DNA from: Tychonema sp. LEGE 07203
GTDB taxonomy: Bacteria; Cyanobacteriota; Cyanobacteriia; Cyanobacteriales; Microcoleaceae
Reading direction: 5' to 3'
DNA: 64,000 nucleotides
NCBI RefSeq assembly: GCF_015207285.1
Contig: NZ_JADEXD010000001.1
Location: 62,001-126,000 of the forward strand
The stretch's first letter is position 1, and each line of letters starts with the position of its first letter. Positions 1 to 9,921 of the stretch are shown here, one piece after another. The position numbers and the translations under genes are program-made. The notes beneath the pieces were generated by a model. That model was not told the DNA's origin. It searched no databases and saw only the letters and a program-made list of their open reading frames with translations.

Positions 1-1
1 A

Positions 2-3000
2 ATGTCACAGGATAACACGCTCAATTCACCTAACTTTGCTTTCCTAAAGGTTCACGAACCACTGTTAGTAAGCTTAGGGACGCTGGCAGAGCAATACTTT
101 GCCACTGACCCAGTAACCTGTTTGATGAAACTGCGTCAGTTTGGGGAAGTCTTGGCGCAGTTGGTCGCCGCGAATGCTGGTCTTTACAAAAGTGACACCG
201 ATGAATCCCAAATTGAGTTACTTAATCGCTTACGGGATGAGGGCTTTCTTCCTGGTCGGATTAACCAATTCTTCCACGAGTTACGCCGCGCGGGAAATGA
301 TGCCAACCACGCCCTATCGGGCGACCATCGCGCAGCATTAAGTAACTTAAAGTTGGCCAGGGAACTGGGTATCTGGTTTCACAAGAGTTTTGGTAGAGAT
401 ACGAACTTTAAAGCTGGGGCGTTTATTCCACCACCTGACCCGGTGAGGGAAACCGAGGCACTCAAGCAGGAGTTAGAACGGCTGCGGCAGGAAGCCAACG
501 AAAGCCGAACGGCTGTGGAAATGGCGTTAGTGAAAGTAGCGGAGGAGGCGCAACTGAGGCAGTTAGCCGAACAGTTGTTGCAACACGCTGAAGCAGAAGC
601 AAAAGAAGCCTTGAACCATCTGACTCAACTGCAAGCGAGTGCTGTTAGTCAGCCCCCTGAAGTTCTACAACAAACCATTAGCCAAGCACAGCAGGCGGAG
701 AAGGAAGTTGTTCTGGATGAGCAAGAAACACGTCGTTTAATTGATGCTCAGTTGAGGGCAGGGGGTTGGGAGGTAGACTCAGAGGAACTTACCTATGCTA
801 GTGGCACCCGTCCTCAAAAGGGGAGAAACTTAGCGATCTCAGAATATCCTACAGCACACGGAGGCGCTGATTATGCGTTGTTTGTGGGATTGCAAGTTGT
901 GGCAGTCGTGGAAGCCAAGCGCAGGAGTACAGACGTTTCCGGTGCCATTGACCAGGCGAAGCGCTACAGTCGGGGCTATCAAATCAAGGGGAACGAAACC
1001 CTACCAGATGGCAGTCCTTGGGGTGAGTTTAAAGTGCCCTTTGTCTTTGCAACTAATGGCAGGGAGTTTTTAGAGCAACTGCGGACAAAAAGCGGTATTT
1101 GGTTTTGTGACTTACGCCGTCCCGAAAACTTGCGCCGTCCTTTACAAAGTTGGTATTCTCCCCAAGGATTACTCGATTTACTCGAACAAAATATTGAGGA
1201 AGCGCATCAGAAGCTAGCTCAAGAAGAATTTAACTACAACTTCACGCTGAGGGAGTATCAGAAAAAGGCAATTCAGAAGGTTGAGGCAGGACTTGCCTCT
1301 GATAAACGGCAACTTTTGGTGGCGATGGCAACAGGGACGGGAAAAACCAAAACCTGCATTGCCTTGGTTTATCGGTTGTTAAAAACTAAGCGCTTTCGTC
1401 GGGTGCTGTTTTTGGTAGACCGCACAGCGTTGGGAGAACAAGCGGCGAATGCGTTTAAAGATACTCGGATGGAGAGTCTTCAGACATTTTCCGATATTTT
1501 TGAGATTAAAGAATTGGGAGAGCGGGACATTGACAGCGATACTAAAGTTCATATCGCTACTGTCCAAAGCTTTGTTAAACGCTTGCTTTACCCTTCGGAT
1601 GAAACGACTATCCTAACCGTTGACCAGTATGACTGCATTGTGGTGGATGAGTGTCATCGCGGGTATTTGCTTGACCAAGAGTTGAGCGAAACAGAATTAA
1701 CGTTTCGGGACTTCAACGACTACATATCGAAGTATCGGCGGGTGCTGGATTACTTCGATGCGGTGAAGATTGGTCTGACGGCAACTCCAGCACTACACAC
1801 GACGCACATCTTTGGAGAACCTGTTTACACTTACAGCTATCGGGAAGCGGTGATTGATGGCTGGTTGATTGACCACGAACCGCCCTATCGGATTAAGACG
1901 GCGCTTTCTGAAGATGGTATTGTCTGGAATCCAGGCGACCAAATGGAGTTTTTTGACCCCAAAACAGGGCAGCTAGATTTGGTTCACGCCCCGGATACTG
2001 TCCGCATTGATGTTGAGCAGTTTAATAAGCGGGTGGTAACGCAAGAGTTTAATCGGGTGGTTTGTGAGTATTTGGCGAAAAATATTGACCCTGCGTTACC
2101 GGGAAAAACTCTGATTTTCTGCGTCAATACCAATCATGCCGATATTGTGGTTGATCAATTGAAAATTGCTTTGGAAAACGAGTATGGTAGCGTCGAAGAT
2201 GACTCGGTGCTGAAGATTACCGGGAATGCCGATAAGCCGTTGCAGTTGATTCGCCGCTTTAAAAATGAGGTCAATCCCAAAATTGCGGTGACAGTAGATT
2301 TGTTGACGACGGGGATTGATGTCCCAGAAATATGTAATGTGGTGTTTATGCGGCGGGTGAATTCCCGGATACTTTACGAACAGATGTTGGGGCGAGCAAC
2401 TCGACTGTGTGACGAGATTGGTAAAGAGGTGTTTCGGGTGTTTGATGCGGTAGATATCTATACCGCCATCTCAAAGGTGTCCGAAATGAAGCCTGTGGTC
2501 AATAAGCCCGATTTTTCGTTTAGCCAGTTGATTGATGAGTTAGGGACGGTACAAGATTCGGCGGCAGTTGAGAGTATTATTGATGAGCTGTTGGCGAAGT
2601 TACAGCGCAAAAAGCGATTGCTCTCCGATGACAGCAAAGAGGCGATTGAAATGCTGGCGGGAATGCCAGTTGAGGACATGGTAAGCCATCTGCGCGAATC
2701 TAGCCCCAGTGAGGCGGCGCAGTGGTTGCGGGATAGAAAAGAAATTGCCCAAATGTTAGACCGACGGGATGGCGGGATGCAAGCAGTTCTCATTTCCCGC
2801 CATCAGGATGTGTTGAGGAGTGTGGAACGAGGCTATGGGGATGCCGAACGACCGCAAGACTATTTGGATGGCTTTAGAGCCTTTTTGCGGGAGAATTTGA
2901 ATAATATTCCGGCGCTGTTGGTGGTGACTCAGCGTCCGCGTGACTTGACCAGGGCGCAACTCAAGGAACTGCGTCTGTTGTTGGATGGGTTGGGGTTCTC

Positions 3001-3358
3001 AGAAACTAACCTGCAAGTGGCGTGGCGGGAGATGACAAATGAGGATATTGCTGCTTCGATTATCGGGTTTGTCCGGCAAGCGGCGTTGGGAGATGCGTTG
3101 GTGCCTTATACTGAACGGGTAGAGCGGGCGATAAAGAAAATCCTAGCGAGTCGCGCTTGGACGGCACCCCAGCGCAAGTGGTTGGAGCGGATTGGTCAGC
3201 AGTTGAAGACAGAGGTTATTGTAGACCGAGAGGCTTTTGACCGGGGAGCGTTTAAGGCGCAGGGTGGGGGATTTGAGCGGCTGAATCGAACGTTTGATGG
3301 AAAACTAGAAGAGATTCTAGTGGATATTAACGAAGAGCTTTGGCAGAAAACAAGTTAA
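2..3358 (+). CDS. hsdR: Type I restriction enzyme R subunit (HsdR)
   Basis: This is the motor and nuclease subunit of a type I restriction-modification enzyme. It pumps DNA in an ATP-dependent way and cuts unmodified DNA once bound to HsdM/HsdS. The 1118-aa protein starts with a DUF4145-like helical domain (about residues 15-135) and a coiled coil (150-210). A PD-(D/E)XK nuclease core follows with D290 and the E304-A-K306 motif. The superfamily 2 helicase has Walker A ATGTGKT at 443-449, DECH at 549-552, then a TATPA motif and a QMLGRATR motif VI. The ATG lies one base from the window edge, so a longer N-terminus is possible, although the DUF4145 domain appears complete. It heads an operon with the next three genes. 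The family assignment is firm. Confidence 0.95.
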   Translation: MSQDNTLNSPNFAFLKVHEPLLVSLGTLAEQYFATDPVTCLMKLRQFGEVLAQLVAANAGLYKSDTDESQIELLNRLRDEGFLPGRINQFFHELRRAGNDANHALSGDHRAALSNLKLARELGIWFHKSFGRDTNFKAGAFIPPPDPVRETEALKQELERLRQEANESRTAVEMALVKVAEEAQLRQLAEQLLQHAEAEAKEALNHLTQLQASAVSQPPEVLQQTISQAQQAEKEVVLDEQETRRLIDAQLRAGGWEVDSEELTYASGTRPQKGRNLAISEYPTAHGGADYALFVGLQVVAVVEAKRRSTDVSGAIDQAKRYSRGYQIKGNETLPDGSPWGEFKVPFVFATNGREFLEQLRTKSGIWFCDLRRPENLRRPLQSWYSPQGLLDLLEQNIEEAHQKLAQEEFNYNFTLREYQKKAIQKVEAGLASDKRQLLVAMATGTGKTKTCIALVYRLLKTKRFRRVLFLVDRTALGEQAANAFKDTRMESLQTFSDIFEIKELGERDIDSDTKVHIATVQSFVKRLLYPSDETTILTVDQYDCIVVDECHRGYLLDQELSETELTFRDFNDYISKYRRVLDYFDAVKIGLTATPALHTTHIFGEPVYTYSYREAVIDGWLIDHEPPYRIKTALSEDGIVWNPGDQMEFFDPKTGQLDLVHAPDTVRIDVEQFNKRVVTQEFNRVVCEYLAKNIDPALPGKTLIFCVNTNHADIVVDQLKIALENEYGSVEDDSVLKITGNADKPLQLIRRFKNEVNPKIAVTVDLLTTGIDVPEICNVVFMRRVNSRILYEQMLGRATRLCDEIGKEVFRVFDAVDIYTAISKVSEMKPVVNKPDFSFSQLIDELGTVQDSAAVESIIDELLAKLQRKKRLLSDDSKEAIEMLAGMPVEDMVSHLRESSPSEAAQWLRDRKEIAQMLDRRDGGMQAVLISRHQDVLRSVERGYGDAERPQDYLDGFRAFLRENLNNIPALLVVTQRPRDLTRAQLKELRLLLDGLGFSETNLQVAWREMTNEDIAASIIGFVRQAALGDALVPYTERVERAIKKILASRAWTAPQRKWLERIGQQLKTEVIVDREAFDRGAFKAQGGGFERLNRTFDGKLEEILVDINEELWQKTS

Positions 3359-3385
3359 AAAATAAAAATCCATGAATAATATTTT

Positions 3386-5251
3386 ATGACAATAAAAAAT
3401 CTTTATGACCGAATTTTTAGCTTGTCAGTTTTAGATTTTGAGGGCTGGAACGAAACTGATGTTAGAGAAGATTTTATCAAGCCTCTATTAAACTTATTGG
3501 GATATCGAAAAAATACTGACTACGATATTAACCGCGAAGGAAAACATCAATTACATAAACCCTTCCTTATGGTGGGTCGTAAAAGAATTGATATAGATTA
3601 TGAACTGTTAGTTCGTAAGAAGCAGTTTTGGATAATTGAAGCCAAACCAGCTTTTCCTAGAGAAATCCAAGAACAAGATATTTTTCAAGCACATTTATAT
3701 GCTTTACATCCAGAAGTTAATGCTCGTTATTTTGCTGTTATCAATGGATGGAATATTGTAGTTTATGATTCAAGAAATATAGATGAAACTTATCAGTCAA
3801 TTTTAAAAATAAGAGTTGATGACTTACCACAAAAATTTTCAGAATTAAATAATATTTTGGGATCAAAAAATATTATCCCAATGCTAAAGCAGCGTGTATT
3901 TGACGATATCAAAGATATTTTATCTGTTGAAGTAATGGAAGAACGACTGCAAGAGTTCTCTCTAGGAGTAGACTCTATTTTAGAATCTGTTCGTCCAGTA
4001 GTACGAGAAAATCAAAAAAACACTTATCTCAGAAAAAAAATTGAATCTGAGCAAAAGTTTAAGAAAATTTACCTTAGTAGTAGTTTTGAAGAATTGATAA
4101 AGCTGGGTTTTAGCTTTCCAAACACTCTTGAGCAGTTTAACCTTATCTATGAAGCATTTAATTCAAAGTTTGAAATATTAAATAATGTTGAAAAATCTAA
4201 AATTGTTACGACCATTCTTCAAGTTTTGAGAGGACGCCCTTCAAGCTGCCATCGTCGGAATTTAATTGCTTTACTTGTCCGGCTTTCCCCAAATAATGAA
4301 ATGCTGTCTGATTCTTTATCTTTCAGTTCTATTGCTGATGAGATAAAACGAGCTATAAAAGACTGCTTAACCCACTTTGAGAATCAATCATGGTTAAGAG
4401 AGCTTTGGCAATTAGAAGGAAATCTTTATAGAGTATATTATAAATTAACATTTTTCTCAAATGATTTTTTTGAGACATTTTTTCATAATATTGTTAAGGT
4501 AAAGAAGGAAATATTAGAGGATGAAGAATTAGTTTTTCAAGCTCCTGATGCCCCACGAGAAAGAGTTAGTTTTATCGAGCAAATTGTAAAAATGATATAT
4601 TATCAATGTATAGGGAGAAATGAGCAATTACTCTTGCAATTAAACTGTGAATTAAATGAATTTGAATCTAGATTAAATCTAGGTTTTCAAGAAGAAATAA
4701 ATAAAGTGCATCCTGAAGATAGAATTTTATTGAATTATCATAAATACAATAAGCCATTTGACTTCTTGAATTCAGGATTATTTCAATTTTTGTACGAAGA
4801 CTATAAAATAGTATACTCTTTATTAGACGATGAAAGTTTGGAATTGATTCTAAAACTAATTCAAAAAAAGTTAGAGCAGTACACATCTAATTGGGTAGAC
4901 GTATTTCTGGTTAAATACTTATTTAACCGAAATCGATATGAAATATTAACAAATATCTCTAGAAATCAAGAGATAGTAGATTTACCTAATCTATTGAAAC
5001 AACTATCCGACTATGGTCAAATATTTACATACGTTGAACTTTCACCTGACGACAATATAAGTTTGATTAGAGTGTCAATCAGAGAAAGGTATAATCCTTC
5101 TGGAGAATGGACACTTGAAGGACAATTAGATATTAAAGATAAATTAATAAAAATTACAGCATTAAATAAGAAAAATAAGTATATAAGCAATCCTATAAAA
5201 CCTATTGCATTTCCAACTTCTGATAAAGACCAAAATGAACGCAACGACTGA
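3386..5251 (+). CDS. HSDR_N-like PD-(D/E)XK protein inside the RM operon
   Basis: This 621-aa protein has an N-terminal domain of the type I R-subunit N-terminal (HSDR_N) kind. The visible pattern is D69-x-D71 in a beta strand followed by E85-A-K87, which fits a PD-(D/E)XK nuclease. The remaining ~450 residues are helical, charged and have no helicase motifs, so it is not a second motor subunit. It starts 27 nt after hsdR and its last codons overlap the hsdM start by 17 nt, so it is co-transcribed with both. It is visibly more AT-rich than hsdR and hsdM, which suggests a separate origin. The role is unknown; an accessory nuclease or a DNA-end sensor added to the RM complex are possibilities. 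Fold confidence is moderate, function low. Confidence 0.75.
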   Translation: MTIKNLYDRIFSLSVLDFEGWNETDVREDFIKPLLNLLGYRKNTDYDINREGKHQLHKPFLMVGRKRIDIDYELLVRKKQFWIIEAKPAFPREIQEQDIFQAHLYALHPEVNARYFAVINGWNIVVYDSRNIDETYQSILKIRVDDLPQKFSELNNILGSKNIIPMLKQRVFDDIKDILSVEVMEERLQEFSLGVDSILESVRPVVRENQKNTYLRKKIESEQKFKKIYLSSSFEELIKLGFSFPNTLEQFNLIYEAFNSKFEILNNVEKSKIVTTILQVLRGRPSSCHRRNLIALLVRLSPNNEMLSDSLSFSSIADEIKRAIKDCLTHFENQSWLRELWQLEGNLYRVYYKLTFFSNDFFETFFHNIVKVKKEILEDEELVFQAPDAPRERVSFIEQIVKMIYYQCIGRNEQLLLQLNCELNEFESRLNLGFQEEINKVHPEDRILLNYHKYNKPFDFLNSGLFQFLYEDYKIVYSLLDDESLELILKLIQKKLEQYTSNWVDVFLVKYLFNRNRYEILTNISRNQEIVDLPNLLKQLSDYGQIFTYVELSPDDNISLIRVSIRERYNPSGEWTLEGQLDIKDKLIKITALNKKNKYISNPIKPIAFPTSDKDQNERND

Positions 5252-6668
5252 TATTGTCCAAAAACTCTGGAGCTTGTGCCACGTCCTGCGGGATGACGGC
5301 ATTACTTACCTGCAATACGTCACCGAACTGACTTACCTGCTGTTTCTCAAGATGGCGCAGGAGACGGGGGTGGAAGACCAATTGCCCCAAGGGTTACGCT
5401 GGGCAGATTTAACGGCGAAAGAGGGGATAGAACAATTGACATTCTACCGCTCTCTGCTGCTGGAATTGGGATCAAAAGCTTCATCGCTACGGGTGCAGGC
5501 AATTTTTGCCAACGCTCAAACGGCGCTGAAACAACCGCGCATTTTAAGTAAGCTGGTCGAAAGTATTGATAAGTTGGACTGGTACTCTGCCAAGGAAGAA
5601 GGGTTAGGCGACCTCTATGAGGGGCTATTAGAGAAGAATGCCAGTGAGAAGAAGTCTGGGGCAGGGCAGTATTTTACACCGCGTCCGCTGATTGACTGTA
5701 TGGTGTCCTTGATTAAACCGCAAGCGGGTGAATTGGTACAAGACCCAGCAGCGGGAACGGGAGGGTTTTTGATTGCGGCTGACCGCTATGTTAAACGACG
5801 CACGGATGACTTGTTTACCCTCTCGGAAGCTGAACAGGTTTTTCAACGGCAGCAGGCGTTTTATGGGATGGAGTTGGTGCAGGATGCCCACCGCTTGTTG
5901 TTGATGAATATGATGCTGCATGGGATTGAGGGGGAGGTGACGTTGGGGGATACCCTTTCACCGGATGGGCAGCGATTAGTGAAAGCTAAGGTGATTTTGA
6001 CGAATCCGCCTTTTGGCACGAAGAAAGGGGGTGGGAGTCCGACGCGGGATGATTTTACTTATCCCACTTCTAACAAGCAATTGGTATTTTTGCAGCACGT
6101 TTATCGCAGTCTGCTACCGGAAGGACGGGCGGCGGTGGTGTTGCCGGATAATGTGTTGTTTGAGGATGGGCAGGGGCGCAATGTCCGTGCTGACTTAATG
6201 GATAAGTGCAACTTGCATACGATTTTGCGGCTACCTACGGGGATTTTCTACGCCCAAGGGGTCAAGACGAATGTGCTGTTTTTCCAAAGGGGAACGACGG
6301 AGAAGGGCAATACTAAGGAAGTGTGGGTGTATGACCTGCGGACGAATATGCCCAGTTTTGGGAAGCGGATACCCATGATGCGATCGCATTTTAATGAGTT
6401 TGAGTTGGCGTATGGGGATGACCCGAATGGGAAGACTGGGCGTGTTGACGAAGGAGAAACGGGGCGATGGCGCTGTTTTAGCCGTGAGGAGATTGCCAAG
6501 CGGGGGAATAATCTCGATATTTCTTGGTTAAGGGATGAGAGTTTGCAATCGGGGGATGGGTTGCTGGAACCGGAGGTGATCGCGGCTGAGATTATGCTAA
6601 GGTTGCAGGCAGCGATGGAGGAGATGGAAGCGCTGTCGGAATTGTTAGAAGGTGAAGAAATAGCGTGA
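5235..6668 (+). CDS. hsdM: Type I restriction-modification methyltransferase (HsdM)
   Basis: HsdM transfers methyl from S-adenosylmethionine to adenine N6 within the site chosen by HsdS. The 477-aa protein has a helical N-terminal domain, the SAM-binding motif DPAAGTGGF at 170-178 and the catalytic NPPF at 257-260. The open frame extends upstream to a TTG at 5205, but the ATG at 5235 gives the usual HsdM N-terminus (MNATTDIVQKLW), so that start is used. It overlaps the preceding gene by 17 nt and the hsdS start by 4 nt (GTGA), indicating translational coupling and stoichiometric production with HsdS. Confidence 0.95.
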   Translation: MNATTDIVQKLWSLCHVLRDDGITYLQYVTELTYLLFLKMAQETGVEDQLPQGLRWADLTAKEGIEQLTFYRSLLLELGSKASSLRVQAIFANAQTALKQPRILSKLVESIDKLDWYSAKEEGLGDLYEGLLEKNASEKKSGAGQYFTPRPLIDCMVSLIKPQAGELVQDPAAGTGGFLIAADRYVKRRTDDLFTLSEAEQVFQRQQAFYGMELVQDAHRLLLMNMMLHGIEGEVTLGDTLSPDGQRLVKAKVILTNPPFGTKKGGGSPTRDDFTYPTSNKQLVFLQHVYRSLLPEGRAAVVLPDNVLFEDGQGRNVRADLMDKCNLHTILRLPTGIFYAQGVKTNVLFFQRGTTEKGNTKEVWVYDLRTNMPSFGKRIPMMRSHFNEFELAYGDDPNGKTGRVDEGETGRWRCFSREEIAKRGNNLDISWLRDESLQSGDGLLEPEVIAAEIMLRLQAAMEEMEALSELLEGEEIA

Positions 6669-8203
6669 CCGTGGATAGAGATAATTTGCTAGAACTTCCT
6701 ACAGGCTGGGTATGGGCAGAGACAGGTGACATCTGTGAAGGTATTGTGCCAGGAAGAACAAAACCTAAAAATTTTGATGGAACGATTCCTTGGATTACTC
6801 TTCCAGATGTTACAGGGCTATATATTTCAAAATCCAAAAGTCATCTCGCAGTTACAAGAGAAGATGCAGAAGAAGTAGGCATGAGAGTCATGCCTAAAGG
6901 AACTGTATTAATGTCCTGTGTTGGACAATTTGGAATAATTTGTATAGCGGAAGATGATTTAGTCCCCAATCAGCAATTTCATGGTTTCCTGTGCTTGGAT
7001 GAAATTTTCCCTGAGTACATAGCCTACTCACTGATGACACAGGTAGACCAGATGAAGCAGTTGTCATCAGCTACGACAATAGCTTATATCAACAAAACTA
7101 AATGTAATAGTATTCAGATTCCTCTAGCCCCCCTTAAGGAACAACGTCGCATAGTTGCCAAGATTGAGGCGTTGAAGGCTCGGAGCCAGCGGGTGAAGGA
7201 GGAACTTGAGGCGATTCCCGCCCTCTTAGACCAGTTCCGTCAATCAGTCCTCGCCGCCGCTTTCCGTGGCGACCTGACCGCTGATTGGCGACAGAAAAAC
7301 CCTGATATTGAACCTGTAACTAGAGTAGTAGAAAGTTTACGAGAGAAAAGATTTAGTCAAGCTAGGACTCCCGCACAACTACAAAAGCTCAATGAAATCT
7401 ATTCATCTCAAGAAGAGGAAGATTCAAACTTACTTCCTGAATCTTGGAGATATATTGCATTAGAGAAGTTATGCGATTCGTTTCAGTACGGCACATCAGC
7501 CAAATCACTAGCATCTGGGAAAGTTCCTGTTTTAAGGATGGGAAACATCCAAAATGGAGAAATTGACGGGAGTGACCTTGTTTACACTTCTGATGAGGAC
7601 GAAATAGAAAAATATAAGCTAAAAATTGGGGATGTGTTGTTCAATAGAACAAATAGCCCAGAACTTGTTGGTAAAACTGGCATCTATCGTGGAGAACATC
7701 AGGCTATCTTTGCTGGGTACCTTATTAAGATAAATAACACCCAAGAACTTGACTCAGAGTATTTGAATTACTGCCTGAACACAGGGTATGCAAAAGAATA
7801 TTGCTGGAGAGTTAAGACTGATGGAGTCAGCCAATCTAATATCAATGCTCAGAAGCTGGGTAAGTTTGAACTTCCTTTTTGCTCCCTAGAAGAACAACGA
7901 GAAGTTGTCCGCCGCATCAACTCCTTGTTTCTTGTTGCTAATCGGCTTAAACAAAACTACAAAGAAGCCAAAGCCTACTTAGACCAGCTTGATCGCTCCA
8001 TCCTCGCCAAAGCCTTCCGAGGCGAACTGGTTCCCCAAGACCCCAACGACGAACCCGCCTCCGTCCTCTTAGAACGCATCCGCGCCGAACGGGAGAAGTT
8101 GGATACAAAGAAAAAGGCAAAAGGTAAAACTGAAAAGAAAAGCCGCAAGGCAAAACCTGAACCCGCAGAACCGAAACAATTGAGTTTACCGGGATTCGAG
8201 TAA
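6665..8203 (+). CDS. hsdS: Type I restriction specificity subunit (HsdS)
   Basis: HsdS recognises the bipartite DNA target of the complex. The 512-aa protein shows the usual two-fold layout: target recognition domain 1 (about residues 5-155), a conserved helical spacer starting LAPLKEQRRIVAKIE, target recognition domain 2 (about 258-420), and a second helical repeat starting SLEEQREVVRRI. Both helices are followed by the AAFRG/AKAFRGEL type motif. The tail is lysine-rich and ends in LSLPGFE. The start is taken as the GTG overlapping the hsdM stop; a second GTG lies two codons later. Neither recognition domain allows the target sequence to be read by eye. Confidence 0.93.
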   Translation: MTVDRDNLLELPTGWVWAETGDICEGIVPGRTKPKNFDGTIPWITLPDVTGLYISKSKSHLAVTREDAEEVGMRVMPKGTVLMSCVGQFGIICIAEDDLVPNQQFHGFLCLDEIFPEYIAYSLMTQVDQMKQLSSATTIAYINKTKCNSIQIPLAPLKEQRRIVAKIEALKARSQRVKEELEAIPALLDQFRQSVLAAAFRGDLTADWRQKNPDIEPVTRVVESLREKRFSQARTPAQLQKLNEIYSSQEEEDSNLLPESWRYIALEKLCDSFQYGTSAKSLASGKVPVLRMGNIQNGEIDGSDLVYTSDEDEIEKYKLKIGDVLFNRTNSPELVGKTGIYRGEHQAIFAGYLIKINNTQELDSEYLNYCLNTGYAKEYCWRVKTDGVSQSNINAQKLGKFELPFCSLEEQREVVRRINSLFLVANRLKQNYKEAKAYLDQLDRSILAKAFRGELVPQDPNDEPASVLLERIRAEREKLDTKKKAKGKTEKKSRKAKPEPAEPKQLSLPGFE

Positions 8204-8260
8204 CCCTGTAGCTCGCGTCAAAGCCGCCATCACTCAGAACAATTACTGCGTCAGAACCTA

Positions 8261-8368
8261 ATGCTATTCAAAACGTTGAGAAAAGGGGTATTGGCTCAGG
8301 TCATCGTGGGGGCAGTTGCGATGGTATTTGCGATCGCCCTACAACCCTGCTCAGTCTCAGCGTATTGA
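8261..8368 (+). pseudogene. Signal-peptide-like remnant, 35 aa
   Basis: A short reading frame encodes 35 residues that look like a complete Sec signal peptide: Leu-Lys N-region, a hydrophobic core ending VFAIALQ, then CSVSA. It stops at once, while the following ~70 bases can be read on in another frame without a long ORF. This looks like the 5' end of an exported-protein gene cut down by a frameshift or deletion. The surrounding 8204-8859 stretch otherwise holds no convincing gene. Confidence is low, because hydrophobic short frames arise by chance. Confidence 0.3.
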
Positions 8369-8859
8369 CTCCCCACCTGAAAGCAAGAAAACCCAAAACG
8401 CGATCGCTTAGAGCAGTCAAGATGTCACTTTGGCGAACTTTACCGGACATGGCTTCAGGAGTCTGATGAATCCTTAACCAAACTCCTCTGTTGCCCGAAG
8501 CTGGTCAAATTCTGTTGTAAACGTTGATGAATGCGATTGCTCACCAGCCAGCACTTATCTCATCATCACTCAACCGCGTTAGGCAAACTCTCAAACCACC
8601 ACACACTTGGTACGGACATGATCGAGCGCTCTCCGCTAGCCGATCGCCGATCGCCCTTAACCTCCCATTTTTCGGAAATCTTAGCGGTGTGAGCCACCGA
8701 TTGCCCATTCCCTTCTACTTTGTGTTTTTTGTAGTGGTCGAGTAGCGTTCCTTCCCTTATAATCACAAGCGATCACTCGAACTTCATATTAAACATCACC
8801 GTGTCCAAACGGAGAAATTGTACGAATCAGCAAGCAGAGCAACAGCGAAGGTTAGTAAA

Positions 8860-9495
8860 ATGGATGAACTCGTCAAAAAAATAGCTGCTTTGGGTTTACC
8901 AGGTATCATCCTGGTAGTGACAATGGCTGCGACAGGTCTTACAGGAGCGGCTGCAATCACAGCAGCTCTAGCATTTCTAGGTGGCCCGGCTGGAATGCTC
9001 GGAGGCATTGCCGTACTAGGTTTGACGGGATTGATTGCAGATGCTCTGACAAAAGTAGGGTTAGAGGACTTGCTAACAGCAATTTATTGCCAAAGGCGCT
9101 TATCTGAGCCACACGGGAAACTTTTAGATGAGATTGAGCAATTATCCCTGTTTGATGGCGATATCAAAGAAAGGCTCAAGCAAACTGTGACAGATGGATG
9201 TGGCTGTTCAGCAGCCAGCGCTGCAAACATTTCAGATGTTACTCTTGAGGCTCGCGCCATTTTAGAAGCTGTCCCAGGAATGACACCAGCACACCACAGG
9301 GATTTTAACAGCTCCAATCCGATTATCAGACTTAGGGATGGAACAGCCGTTAGGGCTTGGAAAAACCCCCTCGGCGTTGACCACATTTTTTTAGCAGATC
9401 CCGATGGCAAAATGATTTACGGTGGCTTCGTAGGCTGGATTCACAGCGAGGGCTTGAATCAAGCTATGAAGCAGATGAGAAGCAACTTGACTTGA
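8860..9495 (+). CDS. Glycine-rich hydrophobic protein, possibly membrane-active
   Basis: The 211-aa protein begins with a ~60-residue stretch very rich in Gly, Ala, Ile and Leu (residues about 8-68), with GxxxG-type spacing that suggests a glycine-zipper membrane segment. A soluble C-terminal half carries a CGC motif and ends in an aromatic domain (GVDHIFLADPDGKMIYGG). The frame is open from a TTG at 8818, but the ATG at 8860 gives a better start with purine-rich sequence before it. It stands alone downstream of the type I RM operon. I recognise no named family; a membrane-perturbing effector or bacteriocin-like protein is an inference from composition and from the defence context. Confidence 0.65.
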   Translation: MDELVKKIAALGLPGIILVVTMAATGLTGAAAITAALAFLGGPAGMLGGIAVLGLTGLIADALTKVGLEDLLTAIYCQRRLSEPHGKLLDEIEQLSLFDGDIKERLKQTVTDGCGCSAASAANISDVTLEARAILEAVPGMTPAHHRDFNSSNPIIRLRDGTAVRAWKNPLGVDHIFLADPDGKMIYGGFVGWIHSEGLNQAMKQMRSNLT

Positions 9496-9921
9496 CATAT
9501 CACTCGGACAAGAATGGCGCTCGCCTTTGGCTGTCAGGAAACTGAAGAAAAATCAACCTAAATCAAGGAAATCAGAATAATTCAAGAAAAGGCAAAATAA
9601 GTCAAGAAAAATCAACCTAAACCAAACTAAAGCATCGATCGCATCAAGCCAATCGCCCCGTATCGATCGCCCCGATGCCTTGCGTATCTGACACGGCTGG
9701 CACGGCTCCCAAAATGCAAAATCTAGCGCGTTGTGGCGGCTGGTGGGGTGATTGGATGGTTGGCACGGTCGGCTACGGCTGCCACGGCTCGCAGGTCTAA
9801 CGCTGTTGCCACGGTCGGAGTGTTGGTCGGAGTGTTGGCAAGGTTAGAGCGGTTGCGGGTCTAGCTTTTTTACGTTAAACCTTCAGATAGGGTTCTTGGT
9901 TAGGTGAGGTATATCATTCTT
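9496..9921. other. Intergenic region, no gene seen
   Basis: No convincing reading frame on either strand. It contains two imperfect copies of a short A-rich direct repeat (AAAAATCAACCTAAA-CAA, near 9548 and 9609). Further along, GC-rich G/C-skewed sequence repeats the words GGCACGG and CCACGG. No clear promoter or terminator can be assigned. Confidence 0.4.

Noticed and set aside
8524-8745. 73-codon plus-strand frame and an overlapping minus-strand frame
   Set aside because: Composition is typical of chance frames in GC-moderate DNA, no ribosome site, no domain; both strands open equally.
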